Assembly: GCA_016282455.1 (NCBI GenBank)
Contig: JAEEKM010000078.1
Location: 1-24,395 of the forward strand
From: Treponema sp.
Lineage (GTDB): Bacteria > Spirochaetota > Spirochaetia > Treponematales > Treponemataceae
Direction: 5' to 3'
DNA: 24,395 nucleotides
Under the pieces are notes generated by a model, which was not told the DNA's origin, did not search any database, and was given only the letters and a program-made list of their open reading frames with translations. Below are positions 23,100-24,395 of this stretch, piece after piece. Position 1 is the first letter of the stretch. Every line of letters begins with the position of its first letter. Position numbers and translations under genes: made by a program.

Positions 23100-24395
23100 T
23101 TATTCGTCCTTATATTCGTAAACTATGGTGTAGCTTCCTGAGGGGCTTGCGATACCTATTGTTGAGTCCCATACACCAATCTCCTTTTCTATTTTGTCCC
23201 ACTGTTCTTTTGTGCCCCTGTAACAGATTTTTTCAAGATTTATGCACATATAAAAAATATCATCGTTAATGCGCTCTGGTAGTTGTTCAGGTAAAACAAT
23301 GCTTTTTAAACCTGTGCAGATATAGAAAGGTCCACTATCCCAGGAAAGTTCTATATTTGGCAATACTATTTTTTCCAGTTTTGTACAGCAAGCGAAGCAC
23401 TCCTCTTCCAGAGTTAAAGATGTGGAAGTCATGTTTTTTGGGAATACAATATTCTGAAGGTTTATGCATTGTTTAAATGCCCCATCTTCAATTGTTTCCA
23501 GAGTAGAAGGAAGGTAAACGGAATTAAGTTTTGTACAGCCATAGAATATACCCCACTTAAGTTCAGTTATTCCCTCTGGAATTGTTATGGTGCGTAAATT
23601 TGAACAGTCCATAAAGGCTTGATAACCAATGCTGGTGATGTTGTCTGGGAGAGAAATGTTTTCTATTAAAGTGTTTCCAGAAAAAGCATATTCGTCTATT
23701 TTAGAAATTGTTTCGGGAACAGTTACTATTTTGTCACTTCCAAAATACGAATGCAAAACAGTTTTTTCTTTATTCATCAAAAATGAATTTTCCAAAGAAA
23801 AGTTTTCATTTGAAGCACTGCTTATTTCAAGTTTAGGACAGCCAGAAAAAGCTCCCTGTTCAATTGTTTTTAAGCTTGAAGGAAGAGTGACTTTTTTTAG
23901 TTCCTTACAGTTTAAAAATGCATCTTCTCTAATTATTTCAACACTCTCTGGTATGTTTAACTGTTTAAGGCCTGAGTTACTGAAGCTGTGATAAGATATT
24001 TCTGTAAGGGCAGCAGGCAGGTTTATTCTTTCAAGACTTGTGCAGCCACTGAATGCGAAACTTTCTATAGCAGTAACTGTATTTGGAATGGTAATGCTTT
24101 TAAGTTTAGAACAATCACTAAATGTGGATTGTGCAATCTGTGTTACATTTGAAGGAATTGCAATACTTTCCAGTTCAGTACAATTAGAAAATGCATAACT
24201 ACCGATGGAAGTGACCGTTTCTGGAATCTGGATGCTTTTTATTTTTGTTCCAGAAAAACAACTGTCAGAAATTTCTGTAAGGGAAGATGGCAGGTTTATG
24301 CTTTCCAGTTCAGTACAATTAGAAAATGCAGAAGTACCAATGGAAGTGACCGTTTCCGGAATCTGGATGCTTTTTATTTTTGTTCCAGAAAAACA
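23100..24395 (-). CDS. BspA-like leucine-rich-repeat protein (LRR_5), 5' end outside window
   Basis: 431 codons are visible and the frame is open to the window edge. An apparent start at TTG 23795 is internal, because LRR coding continues upstream in the same frame. Repeats of about 22-23 residues follow 'IPETVTSIGSYAFSNCTELESI', the Treponema pallidum/BspA LRR (LRR_5, PF13306) pattern. A short non-repeat insert (SLENSFLMNKEKTVLHSYF) is typical of this family, which often has '.i.nGvLfnkdkt.L'. The C-terminus (YRGTKEQWDKIE, then VYEYKDE) is the usual BspA end. Family members are commonly secreted or surface proteins that bind host matrix or other bacteria; the signal peptide is not visible here. 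The LRR type differs from that of the gene at 2069-3346, so the two are not recent duplicates. Confidence 0.88.
   Translation of the reverse strand, partial: CFSGTKIKSIQIPETVTSIGTSAFSNCTELESINLPSSLTEISDSCFSGTKIKSIQIPETVTSIGSYAFSNCTELESIAIPSNVTQIAQSTFSDCSKLKSITIPNTVTAIESFAFSGCTSLERINLPAALTEISYHSFSNSGLKQLNIPESVEIIREDAFLNCKELKKVTLPSSLKTIEQGAFSGCPKLEISSASNENFSLENSFLMNKEKTVLHSYFGSDKIVTVPETISKIDEYAFSGNTLIENISLPDNITSIGYQAFMDCSNLRTITIPEGITELKWGIFYGCTKLNSVYLPSTLETIEDGAFKQCINLQNIVFPKNMTSTSLTLEEECFACCTKLEKIVLPNIELSWDSGPFYICTGLKSIVLPEQLPERINDDIFYMCINLEKICYRGTKEQWDKIEKEIGVWDSTIGIASPSGSYTIVYEYKDE
24166..24395 (-). repeat. 135-bp near-identical tandem repeat in the LRR gene
   Basis: Bases 24166-24260 and 24301-24395 (95 bp compared) differ at only 4 positions, with a period of 135 bp (45 residues, two LRR units). 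The second copy is cut by the window edge, so the array may continue. The high identity indicates recent expansion or gene conversion. Confidence 0.85.

Noticed and set aside
23795..23797. Start of the right-hand LRR gene at TTG 23795
   Set aside because: The same frame continues upstream without a stop to the window edge, encoding further LRR repeats. The TTG is an internal Leu codon.

Overview
The window looks like a chromosomal segment of a host-associated spirochaete, most likely a gut or rumen Treponema. The base composition is AT-rich. Many products are large lipoproteins with the relaxed lipoboxes typical of spirochaetes (FLAC, VTGC, FFSC, LISC, FTNC, FTAC). BspA-type leucine-rich-repeat proteins, a DUF2400/TIGR02757 protein and a COG1453-type Fe-S aldo/keto reductase fit the same lineage. 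The organism call rests on family knowledge and style, not on a marker gene. No rRNA, tRNA, CRISPR array, transposase or reverse transcriptase was seen.

Layout, left to right. 1-212: tail of an EamA/DMT permease (+). 296-2008: an aspartate 4-decarboxylase/aminotransferase homologue carrying a lipoprotein signal peptide (+). 2069-3346: a Cys-rich LRR lipoprotein (-). 3500-7423: giant surface lipoprotein 'A' (+). 7470-8243: TIGR02757 (+). 8255-9268: a compact pectinesterase-like protein (-). 9325-10506: Fe-S aldo/keto reductase (-). 10546-11256: a TtcA-family tRNA thiolase (-). 11257-11498: a GC-richer REP-like repeat region. 11499-13508: S41 peptidase lipoprotein (-). 13668-16778: giant lipoprotein 'B' (+). 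16886-22999: giant lipoprotein 'C' (+). 23100 to the window end: a BspA-like LRR protein (-), 5' end outside the window. No stretch longer than 300 bases lacks a gene.

The window is dominated by the cell envelope. A, B and C share an N-terminal signature directly after the lipidated Cys, followed by an InlB-like plus SbsA/Big_5-like unit (once in B, twice in A and C). A and B stay paralogous to their last residue and end in the same ~105-residue module. C replaces that half with about 11 fibronectin-III-like repeats and a C-terminal sulfatase-modifying-factor (FGE) fold that lacks the catalytic cysteines. This looks like modular surface display: common anchor, exchangeable tip. Two LRR genes bracket the A-to-C region.

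The genes fall into two expression classes. The envelope genes aspD, LRR, A, B and C have Shine-Dalgarno sequences and real leaders. TIGR02757, the pectinesterase-like gene, the reductase, ttcA and the S41 gene have no Shine-Dalgarno; each has a -10-like hexamer 6-8 nt before the ATG, which predicts leaderless mRNAs. The strongest leads are the exported AspD, the A/B/C lipoprotein family with its shared terminal modules, the leaderless class, and the REP-like element upstream of ttcA.
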